33,023 nucleotides of DNA, from assembly GCA_943350175.1 (NCBI GenBank), contig CALQZX010000012.1, positions 1 to 33,023 on the forward strand. The letters run 5' to 3'. Position 1 is the first letter of the stretch. Each line of letters opens with the position of its first letter. This stretch comes from Parcubacteria group bacterium (GTDB lineage Bacteria > Patescibacteriota > Microgenomatia > UBA1400 > PJMF01). The translations under genes and the position numbers were made by a program. Shown in pieces: positions 7,751 to 15,589 of this stretch. The notes beneath the pieces were generated by a model. That model worked only from the letters and a program-made list of their open reading frames with translations. It did no database searches and was not told the DNA's origin.

Positions 7751-9154
7751 ATGCCAGATATCAAGCCAACCACCACTCTTGAAGAAATTGTTTCCCTGTC
7801 CAAACGTCGCGGTTTTGTTTATCAAACCTCAGAAATCTATGGTGGTCTTGCTAATTCTTATGAATATGGTCCAGCTGGTGTCGAGATTTTACGCAAAATC
7901 AAAAACTTGTGGTGGGATTTTTTCATTAGCAAAAGAGAGGATATGCTCGGTCTAGACAGTCAGATTCTCTTGCACCCAAAAACCTGGGAAGCTTCTGGTC
8001 ACGTCAGTTCCTTCGCAGATCCAATGGTTGAAGATAAAGTCACTCACAAAAGATATCGTGCTGATCATCTAATCGAAGCCTGGCTTGAAAAACATCCGAT
8101 CGCCAATCCTCCTGTAATAGAGGCCATGAAAATCGAAGACATGAATAAGTTCCTGGTAGAAAACAAGGTCAAATCTCCAGACAGCAATGAAATCAACGAA
8201 GTTAAAAATTTCAATTTACTTTTTGAAACCTCCATCGGTGTAGTCGACACTGCTAGTCAAAAAGCTTATCTCAGAGGTGAGACTGCTCAGGGTATCTTTT
8301 CTAATTTCAAACAAATTCTAGATAGCAACCGCGTCAAACTGCCTTTTGGGGTGGGTCAGATCGGTAAAAGTTTCCGCAACGAGATCACCACTGGCCAATT
8401 TGTTTTCCGTACCTTGGAATTCGAGCAAGCTGAAATTGAATATTTCTTTGACCCTGAAACCAGCAATTGGGAAAAACTTTTTAAAGACTGGCAAGACAAA
8501 ATGTGGTATTTCGTCACCCAAATTCTTGGCGTTGATGAGTCGCGTCTTCGTTGGCGCCGTCATGACGATGCTGAGCGTAGTTTCTATAGCAAAGACACTT
8601 ATGATCTAGAGTACCTTTATCCTTTTGGCTGGAAAGAGCTCTGGGGCATTGCCTACCGTACTGATTATGACCTCAAACAACACATGGAATTTTCTGGCAA
8701 AAGTCTCGAATACACCGATCCTTTCACCATGAAAAAGTTCGTGCCTCATGTCATCGAACCAGCAGTCGGTGTTAATCGTTTGTTCTTGATGGTGCTTTGT
8801 GATGCTTATTACAAAGATGAAGAAAAAAGTCGCCTAGTTTTGAAGTTAGATCAAAAATTAGCTCCTTACCAACTGGCTGTTTTTCCACTCCTTAAAAATA
8901 AAGAAGAGTTAGTTGCCAAAGCTCGAGAAGTTTACACTGCACTTAGTAAAGAATATCGTGTCTCCTGGGACGAACGTGGCAACATCGGTAAACGCTATCT
9001 TTCCCAAGATGAGCTTGGTACTCCATACTGTCTGACTATTGATTTTGAAACTTTAGAAGACGAAGCCATCACAGTTCGCCAACGCAATGACGCTTCACAA
9101 GAGAGAATTAAACTAGCAGACCTTGAAGCTTACCTGCAAAATGTGTTAGCCTAA
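7751..9154 (+). CDS. glyS: Glycyl-tRNA synthetase, alpha2 (eukaryote/archaea-like) type
   Basis: Charges tRNA-Gly with glycine. The 467-aa chain begins with LEEIVSLSKRRGFVYQTSEI and YEYGPAGVEILRKIKNLWW, characteristic of the single-chain alpha2 GlyRS rather than the GlyQ/GlyS heterotetramer. Class II features follow: an Arg-rich motif 2 around GQIGKSFRNEI, FRTLEFEQAEIEYFF, and motif 3 near EPAVGVNRLFL. The C-terminal anticodon-binding domain starts near LAPYQLAVFPL. It follows recO on the same strand but has its own strong promoter with a nearly absent leader. No T-box was found here, unlike ileS. Confidence 0.96.
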   Translation: MPDIKPTTTLEEIVSLSKRRGFVYQTSEIYGGLANSYEYGPAGVEILRKIKNLWWDFFISKREDMLGLDSQILLHPKTWEASGHVSSFADPMVEDKVTHKRYRADHLIEAWLEKHPIANPPVIEAMKIEDMNKFLVENKVKSPDSNEINEVKNFNLLFETSIGVVDTASQKAYLRGETAQGIFSNFKQILDSNRVKLPFGVGQIGKSFRNEITTGQFVFRTLEFEQAEIEYFFDPETSNWEKLFKDWQDKMWYFVTQILGVDESRLRWRRHDDAERSFYSKDTYDLEYLYPFGWKELWGIAYRTDYDLKQHMEFSGKSLEYTDPFTMKKFVPHVIEPAVGVNRLFLMVLCDAYYKDEEKSRLVLKLDQKLAPYQLAVFPLLKNKEELVAKAREVYTALSKEYRVSWDERGNIGKRYLSQDELGTPYCLTIDFETLEDEAITVRQRNDASQERIKLADLEAYLQNVLA

Positions 9155-9168
9155 AATACCAAATTAAT

Positions 9169-9981
9169 ATGCCAAAACTAAAAATAAGTAAAAAACAGTT
9201 ATTAATTATTCTTCCAATTGTTCTGGTTCTGATTGGAACAGTCGTCTTTTTCGTCAATAAAAACAAAAAAGTTGCAGCTCCAGTCGTCACCAGCACTAAG
9301 AAAAAAATTCAAAGTCCAGTCAATGTTATTCCTGTTTCAGAACGTCCATATTTGCGTCTTGAACCAACTAGCGATGGTCGCAATATCGTCATCACGGTGG
9401 CAGAAGTTAAAAAAACTGCCAGCCAGCTTGACTACGAAATGGAATATCAAACCGGCTCAATGCTGCAAGGTTTCGGTGGCTTGATCAAATTAGACAAACT
9501 CCCAGTTTCTGACAAAAAGCTTTTTGGCTCGCAATCAGCTGGCGGCGCCATTACTTATCATGAAGACATCAAGGGCGGTAATTTCTTGGCTCAATTTACC
9601 GGTGGAGAAAGCTACGCCGTTAAATCTGCTTGGAGATACTTTGAAAACAACATTAAGGCTAGCGAATTTAGCTCTCAAGACACCAAGTTCATTATCAACA
9701 ATCAAGACCTAAGCAAATATTCTTACATCGTCATTTACAATTCACCGGGTTATCCTGAGGGACTCAAGGGCGATCTTATTTCTGACCTTTACGTTGTTGG
9801 CGTAGAAAAATCACTCAAGACCATCAGCAGTGACTTCGAGGTCAGTATTCGCGCTAGTGAAGAAGGACAAATGATGGGCTATGACGGCTCCAAATGGCAA
9901 AAAATGGACTCTACTTATAGTGAAGGGTTAGTTAAAGCTAAGGGCCCTGCTATGGATGTTTACGCGGTGGTGAAAAAGTAG
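9169..9981 (+). CDS. Membrane-anchored extracytoplasmic protein of unknown function
   Basis: 270 aa. A basic start (MPKLKISKKQ) is followed by one hydrophobic helix at about residues 11-30, then a Lys/Ser/Pro linker and a soluble, beta-rich domain of about 210 residues. I see no catalytic motif, cysteine, lipobox or repeat that names a family. The topology is that of a type II membrane protein with the domain outside. It sits 15 bp after glyS on the same strand, so may be co-transcribed. Start chosen at the only ATG that keeps the basic N-terminus. Function unknown. Confidence 0.75.
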   Translation: MPKLKISKKQLLIILPIVLVLIGTVVFFVNKNKKVAAPVVTSTKKKIQSPVNVIPVSERPYLRLEPTSDGRNIVITVAEVKKTASQLDYEMEYQTGSMLQGFGGLIKLDKLPVSDKKLFGSQSAGGAITYHEDIKGGNFLAQFTGGESYAVKSAWRYFENNIKASEFSSQDTKFIINNQDLSKYSYIVIYNSPGYPEGLKGDLISDLYVVGVEKSLKTISSDFEVSIRASEEGQMMGYDGSKWQKMDSTYSEGLVKAKGPAMDVYAVVKK

Positions 9982-10413
9982 TCTCACAAAGAATTTAGGC
10001 CGAACAAATTCAAGTCGATTAAATTGGTTTTTAGCAGTCAATTAATGACTCTGCTAATTTGAGCTCCAAAATATTTAAATTGATGTATCAAGATATAATT
10101 TGATGTATTTTGATATTTTTATATAAATTTATTCATTCATCTAAAAAATACGCAAAAAGATATTCAGAACCTAGTGATAAATTGTCCACAGATAGTAAAT
10201 TCTTGAACTGTAGACAAGCTGTCGACGGTTAAAACTACTGGCTCAAGATAACAGCATTTAACTCATAGAGTTCGTAAGAAACAAGGGAAATGAACAGTAT
10301 AAGGAAATCATACAGTTAAAAACATTCACCAGTGAAGAGTGAAAAACCTATCAATGAGGAGAAGTCACAACAAGCAACAATAGAAAAAATTCAATAAATC
10401 TTGATAAGAAAGC
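9982..10413. other. Non-coding AT-rich stretch with short repeats
   Basis: No credible gene. It holds a hairpin at 10031-10057 (TTAGCAG paired with CTGCTAA), which may end the upstream transcript but lacks a U-tract. Two imperfect 17-bp direct repeats start TTGATGTAT at 10080 and 10100, exactly 20 bp (about two helical turns) apart. A single DnaA-box-like TTGTCCACA lies at 10182-10190. Two tiny open frames of nine codons look accidental. Confidence 0.5.
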
Positions 10414-10444
10414 CGTTAACATGGGAAAAATGGCTTTCATTGGT

Positions 10445-10476
10445 AGTTGGCGCGTGGACAAATCCACGCGCCAACT
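10445..10476 (-). terminator. Strong 14-bp hairpin after the cysteine-motif gene
   Basis: AGTTGGCGCGTGGA (10445-10458), a 4-base loop, then its exact complement (10463-10476). It starts seven bases past the stop of the - strand gene. A T-run (TTTTT) occurs only about 18 bases further on, so this is either an imperfect intrinsic terminator or a 3'-end stabilising hairpin. Confidence 0.55.
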
Positions 10477-10483
10477 CTAGGCT

Positions 10484-10861
10484 CTAGTCGTCTGTGCGAC
10501 GACTTGAGCGACCGCGGCGGCGAGGCGAGACATCAATCTCGACAATCATTCCGCCCAGGCCCTCGGCCAGGGCGTTCATGATCATTGAAATTTGTTGCTG
10601 CTCCTGAATATATTCAGGAAGCAAAGCAACATGCTCTGCCAGAGTTTTCGGGCAGGAACAATCGCTCTTGGTGGCAGGGTCGATCCAGCCACAAGCGACG
10701 CAGGTTCCAGGAAATTCCTGGCTTTCTGTGAATTTGTGGTCGGTAGGGTGAACAGCGGCGGTAACCGCTGCCACTTTTTTGACAAATTCATCAAAACTTG
10801 AAACCTGTCTCATCAACCATTCACCGTACTTTTGTAAATCTGTAACTTTATTTGTAGCCAT
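10484..10861 (-). CDS. Small protein with CxxC...CxC motif and Arg-rich tail, unknown
   Basis: 125 aa from the ATG of MATNKVTDLQ. I prefer this to the TTG-like codon three residues earlier because GGAGTG stands seven bases upstream of it. An N-terminal helical part (to about 50) precedes C54-x2-C57 ... C68-x-C70, a likely zinc site, then a helical stretch and a basic tail SPRRRGRSSRRTDD. I do not recognise a family. It is the only - strand gene in the left half, its codons are more GC-rich than its neighbours', and it is framed by 15-bp inverted repeats: signs of transfer. A nucleic-acid-binding role would fit the zinc-like motif and the basic tail but is a guess. Confidence 0.7.
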   Translation of the reverse strand: MATNKVTDLQKYGEWLMRQVSSFDEFVKKVAAVTAAVHPTDHKFTESQEFPGTCVACGWIDPATKSDCSCPKTLAEHVALLPEYIQEQQQISMIMNALAEGLGGMIVEIDVSPRRRGRSSRRTDD

Positions 10862-10899
10862 TTTGTACACTCCTTTGAGTTTTTGGGCGGTTTATCTCA

Positions 10900-10993
10900 C
10901 TTCGTTCACGAAGCAAGAATGGCCCAAGTCTAAAGATAATATTCTGCAGACTTGGACCATTCAGAGAAAACCTCAAAAAATAAGAAGTGTCAA
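10900..10993 (-). promoter_or_regulatory. Structured leader and -35 of the cysteine-motif gene
   Basis: Read on the - strand: a consensus -35 TTGACA at 10993-10988 with no convincing -10 at 17 bp (TTTTCT). Then a 15-bp hairpin (arms 10962-10948 and 10931-10917, 16-base loop) whose one imperfect pair is G-U in the - strand RNA but C-A in the other, so selection as RNA on this strand is plausible. A CTTCG/CGAAG hairpin (10913-10900) follows before the ribosome site. Confidence 0.5.
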
Positions 10994-11030
10994 TTAAAAA
11001 CTATTTCCCATGTTAACGTGCTAAAAGAAT

Positions 11031-11080
11031 GTTTGAAAGATTCTTGTGGTGCTGCTTTAGCACCAAGGAACGTCTCAAAC
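11031..11080. other. Imperfect 22-bp hairpin
   Basis: Arms at 11031-11053 and 11059-11080 close on a 5-base loop. The inner GGTGCT/AGCACC and outer GTTTGA/TCAAAC pairs are perfect, with mismatches between. No U-tract follows on either strand. It lies between the right inverted repeat and mraZ and could be a weak terminator or a small structured RNA. Confidence 0.45.
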
Positions 11081-11189
11081 TCCGTGATTATAGGATATAT
11101 ATATAATTGTCAAGAGTTATAGGCCTCTTTTCCCAACAGCTTATCAGGATTACCCGAAGCAAACTTCGTATTTACAAGGCATTTTTTCT

Positions 11190-11220
11190 TGGGTACACTT
11201 GATCTTGGTAATAAATGGTA
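11190..11220 (+). promoter_or_regulatory. Candidate MraZ operator repeats
   Basis: TGGGTA (11190), TGGTA (11206) and TGGTA (11216) occur in direct orientation, the last two exactly 10 bp apart. Known MraZ operators are short TGGGN-like direct repeats spaced about one helical turn just upstream of mraZ. A possible -10 TAAGAT (11231-11236) then lies seven bases before the mraZ ATG. Two of the three repeats lack the third G, so this is tentative. Confidence 0.4.
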
Positions 11221-11243
11221 AATAGGCTCATAAGATTAACAAA

Positions 11244-11669
11244 ATGCTGATCGGCAAATATTATCACCACTTGGAAGAAAAGGGCAGATTGTCCTTGCCA
11301 GCCAAGTTTCGAGAAGTCAGCAAGCAGTGGATAGTAACTAGAGGTTTGGATGGCTGCCTATTTTTATTACAAGAGAGCAATTTTCAGAAGGAATTAGAAA
11401 AGATTGCTCAAAGCTCTTTTACAAAAAAAGCCAATCGCGATTTAGTCAGACTAATGACTAATGAAGCCAAGGAACTTGAGACTGATGAAAACGGTCGAGT
11501 AAATCTGCCCGATTACTTGATTAAATTTGCTAATTTGCAAAAAAACGTCGTTGTGGTAGGAAGCCTAGATCACCTGGAAGTTTGGGATCAGGATAAATAT
11601 CACAGCTACATCGAGCAAATTGAAGGCGAGGCTGAAAGCCTAGCCGAAAGCATTAACTTAGAAAAGTGA
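11244..11669 (+). CDS. mraZ: Transcriptional regulator MraZ
   Basis: 141 aa with two AbrB-like (SpoVT/MraZ) half-domains: EEKGRLSLPAKFRE near the N-terminus and DENGRVNLPDYL in the second half, each with the conserved D/E-x-x-GR-x-x-L/I-P core. MraZ forms rings that bind direct repeats upstream of the division-and-wall cluster and represses it in several bacteria. It leads the cluster here, followed 14 bp later by rsmH, the usual order. Start at MLIGKYYHHL matches the family's N-terminus. Autoregulation is supported only by the repeats upstream. Confidence 0.96.
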   Translation: MLIGKYYHHLEEKGRLSLPAKFREVSKQWIVTRGLDGCLFLLQESNFQKELEKIAQSSFTKKANRDLVRLMTNEAKELETDENGRVNLPDYLIKFANLQKNVVVVGSLDHLEVWDQDKYHSYIEQIEGEAESLAESINLEK

Positions 11670-11683
11670 TTTAGAAAAATAAA

Positions 11684-12604
11684 ATGAATAAAGATCAATC
11701 AAAACATCAAGCAGTCCTAGTCAAGGAAGTCTTAGAAGCATTAAATCCGCAAAAAGATTGTTATTACATCGACGCCACTTTTGGCGCTGGTGGACATAGT
11801 CGTGAAATTTTGAATACAGGAGCGAAAGTCATTGCTTTCGACTTTGATCAGGCAAGTATTGATGCTGCGAAAGAGCTTTTTAATAAAGAGATTAACAGCA
11901 AACAACTCATTTTGCTTCGAGAAAACTTCAGCAAAATGGATGAAAGCCTGTTGAACCTTAAAAAAAGTTTAAACCTAGAAATTAGTGGCATTTTCTTTGA
12001 TTTTGGCACTTCGACTGATCAACTCATGTCTAAAGACAGAGGTTTCAGTTTTGAGGCTAGAGAAGAAACCCTGGATATGCGCATGGATGACCGCTTGGGT
12101 GTCAAAGCCTGCGATTTGCTCAAGCTTATTGATGAAAAACAGTTGGCTAAGATGCTTTTTGAATACGGTGGTGAAAATGATGCTAGAGCCATTGCTCGCA
12201 AAATTGTGGCCATCCGTCGCAAAGATCCAAACAGCTTAGATAAAGTCGGCACCTTGGTCGATCTCATTGAGGAAGTTAAGGGTCAAAGAGCCAGAGGCAA
12301 AATCAACGCTGCCACTAAAACCTTTCAAGCTCTGCGCATTATTGTGAACGATGAATTAAGCAATATTGAAGCCGTCCTTCCTAAGGCTCTGAGAATTCTA
12401 CAAAACAGCAAAGCCATCGATAAAAGATTGGTTTGTATCGCTTTTCACGAAGGTGAAGATCGCTTGGTTAAAACTTTTTTTAAACAAATTGAAGCCACCA
12501 ATATTGGCAAGCTTATTAACAAGAAACCTATTCAAGCTTCAGAAGAAGAGCTGGCGATTAACCCCAGATCTAGAAGCGCTAAATTAAGAGCCTTGGCTCT
12601 ATAA
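11684..12604 (+). CDS. rsmH: 16S rRNA (cytosine-1402-N4)-methyltransferase RsmH
   Basis: 306 aa. HQAVLVKEVLEAL at the N-terminus and the SAM-binding loop DATFGAGGHSREIL are diagnostic, as are FDFGTSTDQLMSKDRGFSF and the Arg-rich DMRMDD. Toward the C-terminus, TFQALRIIVNDEL and the closing NPRSRSAKLRAL complete the family pattern. The enzyme methylates C1402 N4 in the decoding centre of 16S rRNA. Normal length. One gap: the catalytic-site motif usually reads GVSSPQL or similar, here FDFGTSTDQL, a common CPR-type variation. Positioned after mraZ as in most bacteria. Confidence 0.96.
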   Translation: MNKDQSKHQAVLVKEVLEALNPQKDCYYIDATFGAGGHSREILNTGAKVIAFDFDQASIDAAKELFNKEINSKQLILLRENFSKMDESLLNLKKSLNLEISGIFFDFGTSTDQLMSKDRGFSFEAREETLDMRMDDRLGVKACDLLKLIDEKQLAKMLFEYGGENDARAIARKIVAIRRKDPNSLDKVGTLVDLIEEVKGQRARGKINAATKTFQALRIIVNDELSNIEAVLPKALRILQNSKAIDKRLVCIAFHEGEDRLVKTFFKQIEATNIGKLINKKPIQASEEELAINPRSRSAKLRALAL

Positions 12605-12608
12605 AAAT

Positions 12609-12893
12609 ATGAAAAAGAACTTGAGCATTTATTACGGATTATTAGGAGCAGCAGTTTTAGCTCAAGTCTTAGTCACCGTCGTGACTCTTAGTCAAAATAT
12701 TGGTTACGGTCAAAAAATTAGCTTCTTGGAAAATAAGAAAACTGCTCTGCAAATTCAAAAAAGCGAAATTGCTCAAGAATTATCCAAGAAAATAGCCATC
12801 AACGAATTAGAACAAAAAGAAAATAACGGCTTCATCACTATTTCTGACGTTACCACCATTAATAGAAGCTCTTCCAACTTGGCTCTTAGATAG
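12609..12893 (+). CDS. ftsL: FtsL-like small division protein
   Basis: 94 aa, four bases after rsmH. One membrane helix (about 7-27) follows a short basic N-terminus; then a heptad-like region (ISFLENKKTALQIQKSEIAQEL) predicts a periplasmic coiled coil. FtsL proteins share this plan rather than sequence, and the gene lies exactly where ftsL does, between rsmH and the class B PBP. It would pair with a DivIC/FtsB partner and with FtsQ and FtsI at the septum. Assignment rests on topology and position. Confidence 0.75.
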   Translation: MKKNLSIYYGLLGAAVLAQVLVTVVTLSQNIGYGQKISFLENKKTALQIQKSEIAQELSKKIAINELEQKENNGFITISDVTTINRSSSNLALR

Positions 12894-12916
12894 CTGACAA
12901 ATTCAAAACTGAATAA

Positions 12917-14677
12917 ATGAGAGAAATCGAACCAGAAATCAATTACTCCAGAAAAAACATTTTCTTTGCTGTCTTTTTTTTGAGTTTGGCCATAGTAGTC
13001 AGCAGACTTTTCTATTGGCAAGTGCTCATGAGCAGCCAGCTGAGAGCCGAAGGTGAATCTCAAACTTTGCGTAAACTGGAAAATAAAGGTTTGCGCGGCC
13101 AGATTTATACAAGCGATGGCTATTTACTTGTCGGCAATAAACGCGTTTATGATCTCAAGCTAGATAAGAAAAACTTTCAAGGCGATTCCAAATATCTGGC
13201 TTACAAATTGAGTGAGATCGCTAGTCAAGATTGGCGCTTTGAGGACGCGAGCTCTAGCGCACAAAGGGAAGAATTAAAAAAAACCATTGAGCAAGAGGTC
13301 TCACAAAAATTCCAAAGCAAAGGTAATTGGCCAAAGCTATTGGACAATTTGAGTCAAGAAAGTAAAAACAAAATTGAAGATTTAAAAAATGATTATCTCG
13401 CTTTTGACGAAAACTACGAAAGATTTTATCCAGAAGCCTCAATGGCCGCCCACTTGACTGGCTTTGTTGGCCGTGATGAGAACGCCAATGAAATTGGTCG
13501 CTATGGTATAGAAGGCGCCTTAGAAGATGAACTGAAGGCTAAAGCAGAAAGCAGCCTTTTCAAAATGGACGCCCTGGGTTTTCTCTTATCTGGTCAAAAA
13601 TATGATAGTAAAAATTTGAACGGCCGCGACATCACTCTGACTATACGTCGCGATGTGCAAAATCTAGTAGAGCAAAACCTAGCCTACGGCATTGAAAAAT
13701 ATCAGGCAGATCGAGGAGAAGTAATTATTCTTGATAGTAAAACTGGTAAGATTTTGGCTTTAGCTGCCTGGCCTAGCTATAAACAATGGCAATATTATAA
13801 ATATCCAGGCGATGTTCTTAAAAATCCAAGCTTAACTAGGCTCTACGAGCCAGGTTCTACATTCAAGACTCTCACCATTGCTGCCGGCATTGATAGTCAA
13901 GTCATTACCAAAGACACTCCTTGTCCAAAATGCTCTGGACCACGCCAAATTGCTGGTTACTCAATTAAAACTTGGAATGATGTTTATAACCCAAATATTT
14001 CCATGATCGCTGGATATGCTAAATCTGATAATACAGCTATGATGTTTATTAGCGATCTGCTCGGCACCGATCACTTAGTTTCTTATCTCAAAAAATTTGG
14101 GATTGGCGATAACATTAATATTGATTTACAAGATGACACTCGCACTCCTTTTCCAAGCAAAATCGGTCCGGTTGAAACCGCCACTATTTCCTTTGGACAG
14201 GGTATTAGCACTAATAGCTTAGAACTCCTTAGAGCTGTCAACGCCATCGCCAACCAAGGCAAAATCCTTGAGCCGTTGATTGTGGAAAAAGTTTTTGATC
14301 AACAAAGCCAAACAGAAATTCCTTCACAAATCAAAGAAGGGGAGCAAGTCATTTCCAAAGAAGCTGCCAAAACTGTCACTGAAATGATGATTGAAGCCGC
14401 TCTACATGGTGAAGCGCAGTGGATTGCCTCTAAAAAATACACTGTGGCTGCCAAAACAGGCACTTCTCAGGTTCCAGATCCACATGGCGGTTATAAAGAA
14501 GATGAAACCATCGCTAGTTTCATTGGTTTCGCTCCAGCCAGCAATCCAAGATTTACCATGTTAGTTAAATTGGAAAATACAAAATCTAGTCCTTGGGCGG
14601 CCGAAACGGCCGCCCCACTCTGGTATAAAGTGGCAGATAAACTAATGATTCTCCTGAATATTACTCCGGATAAATAG
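12917..14677 (+). CDS. ftsI: Class B penicillin-binding protein (FtsI/PBP2-type transpeptidase)
   Basis: 586 aa. A membrane helix at about 16-37 anchors the protein, a dimerisation domain carries RGQIYTSDGYLL, and the transpeptidase domain holds all active-site motifs: STFK (314-317, nucleophile Ser314), SDN (370-372) and KTG (513-515). It forms peptide cross-links in septal peptidoglycan. The location after rsmH and an ftsL-like gene argues for FtsI rather than the elongation enzyme. There is no PASTA repeat. It is the last + strand gene, converging on parB 27 bp away with no clear terminator between them. Confidence 0.93.
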   Translation: MREIEPEINYSRKNIFFAVFFLSLAIVVSRLFYWQVLMSSQLRAEGESQTLRKLENKGLRGQIYTSDGYLLVGNKRVYDLKLDKKNFQGDSKYLAYKLSEIASQDWRFEDASSSAQREELKKTIEQEVSQKFQSKGNWPKLLDNLSQESKNKIEDLKNDYLAFDENYERFYPEASMAAHLTGFVGRDENANEIGRYGIEGALEDELKAKAESSLFKMDALGFLLSGQKYDSKNLNGRDITLTIRRDVQNLVEQNLAYGIEKYQADRGEVIILDSKTGKILALAAWPSYKQWQYYKYPGDVLKNPSLTRLYEPGSTFKTLTIAAGIDSQVITKDTPCPKCSGPRQIAGYSIKTWNDVYNPNISMIAGYAKSDNTAMMFISDLLGTDHLVSYLKKFGIGDNINIDLQDDTRTPFPSKIGPVETATISFGQGISTNSLELLRAVNAIANQGKILEPLIVEKVFDQQSQTEIPSQIKEGEQVISKEAAKTVTEMMIEAALHGEAQWIASKKYTVAAKTGTSQVPDPHGGYKEDETIASFIGFAPASNPRFTMLVKLENTKSSPWAAETAAPLWYKVADKLMILLNITPDK

Positions 14678-14704
14678 GTTGTCGACCAAAAATTTACAAA
14701 AAAA

Positions 14705-15529
14705 CTAAGCGTTGGCGATTTTCATCAATTTTTCAACATCATCTCTAGTCTTGTCTGGAGGACCGTCTAAAATAATGGTGACTTTGGTCTGTTTGCGTGA
14801 GCGAATGATCTTAAGAGTAGAGCGATTTTTGAAGTATTTTTGTAATTTACCCTCCCAAACAGCCACTTCCTGATCATCTTGAGTGAGTGGACGACCGCGG
14901 CCTTCATCTTTTTTACTGGTGGTAAGTTCATTATTTTTACAACGTCTTACCAGTTCTTCAGTACGACGCACTGAAGCATTTTCTTTAAGTACGATTCTGT
15001 AACATGCAATCATTTCTTCTTGAGATGAAATACTGGCTAAAGCACGTGCGTGACCTTCACTGATTTGCTCACTAAGCAAACCATCGCTAATGGCATCTGG
15101 CAAAGTCAATAATTTTAGACTATTGCTGATATAAGCAGGGGATTTGCCAATTCTCTTGGCTACTTCGCTAGTGGGCATATTAAATTCTCTTTGCAAGCGT
15201 TGAAAAGATTGGGCTCTTTCGATAGCATTGAGGTCATAGCGCTGTACATTTTCGACGATAGCCATTTCCAACATGCCTTGTGGAGTGGTTTTTTTGATGA
15301 AAACCGGGACTTCTTCGATGCCAACTATTTTGGCTGCACGCCAACGTCTTTCACCGGCAATAATCTGATAGCCAGCTGGTGTCTCTGCGACCACGATTGG
15401 CTCCAAAATACCATGAATACGAATTGATTCGACTAGTTCTTCGATGTCTTCTTTTTTGACTTTATCTCTTGGTTGAAATGGGTTTGGCTGAAGATAATTA
15501 ATGGCAAGTTTTTGAACGTTTTGTGTCAT
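14705..15529 (-). CDS. parB: ParB/Spo0J-family chromosome partition protein
   Basis: 274 aa. The N-terminal CTP-binding domain has LQPNPFQPRDK, GERRWRAAKIVG and ENVQRYDLNAIERAQSF, the three ParB boxes. A helix-turn-helix follows (SEVAKRIGKSPAYISNSLKLL), then a linker and a C-terminal dimerisation part. ParB clamps load at parS and slide on DNA to organise the origin region. No parA is adjacent, and I found no TGTTTCACGTGAAACA-like parS in the window. A Noc-like role is possible. The gene faces ftsI. Confidence 0.93.
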   Translation of the reverse strand: MTQNVQKLAINYLQPNPFQPRDKVKKEDIEELVESIRIHGILEPIVVAETPAGYQIIAGERRWRAAKIVGIEEVPVFIKKTTPQGMLEMAIVENVQRYDLNAIERAQSFQRLQREFNMPTSEVAKRIGKSPAYISNSLKLLTLPDAISDGLLSEQISEGHARALASISSQEEMIACYRIVLKENASVRRTEELVRRCKNNELTTSKKDEGRGRPLTQDDQEVAVWEGKLQKYFKNRSTLKIIRSRKQTKVTIILDGPPDKTRDDVEKLMKIANA

Positions 15530-15589
15530 GACTTATATATAACATAATAGGTCAAATTTTTCACGGGAGCTTTTCACAAATCTTAAAAA

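Larger units (their letters stand above)
10414..11018. repeat. 605-bp unit bounded by 15-bp inverted repeats
   Basis: CGTTAACATGGGAAA at 10414-10428 and its exact reverse complement at 11004-11018 bracket one small gene, its strong downstream hairpin and its structured leader. No target-site duplication or transposase is visible. The enclosed gene is richer in G+C, especially its 3' half, than the neighbours. It may be a transferred cassette; the repeats could also be a chance or regulatory pair. Confidence 0.5.

Noticed and set aside
10080..10190. Possible replication origin: AT-rich repeats plus one DnaA-box-like TTGTCCACA
   Set aside because: Only one box, no dnaA or dnaN nearby, and genes in the window converge rather than diverge.
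15541..15589. TTTCACGGGAGC as a degenerate parS next to parB
   Set aside because: It is not palindromic and matches the parS consensus in only one half.
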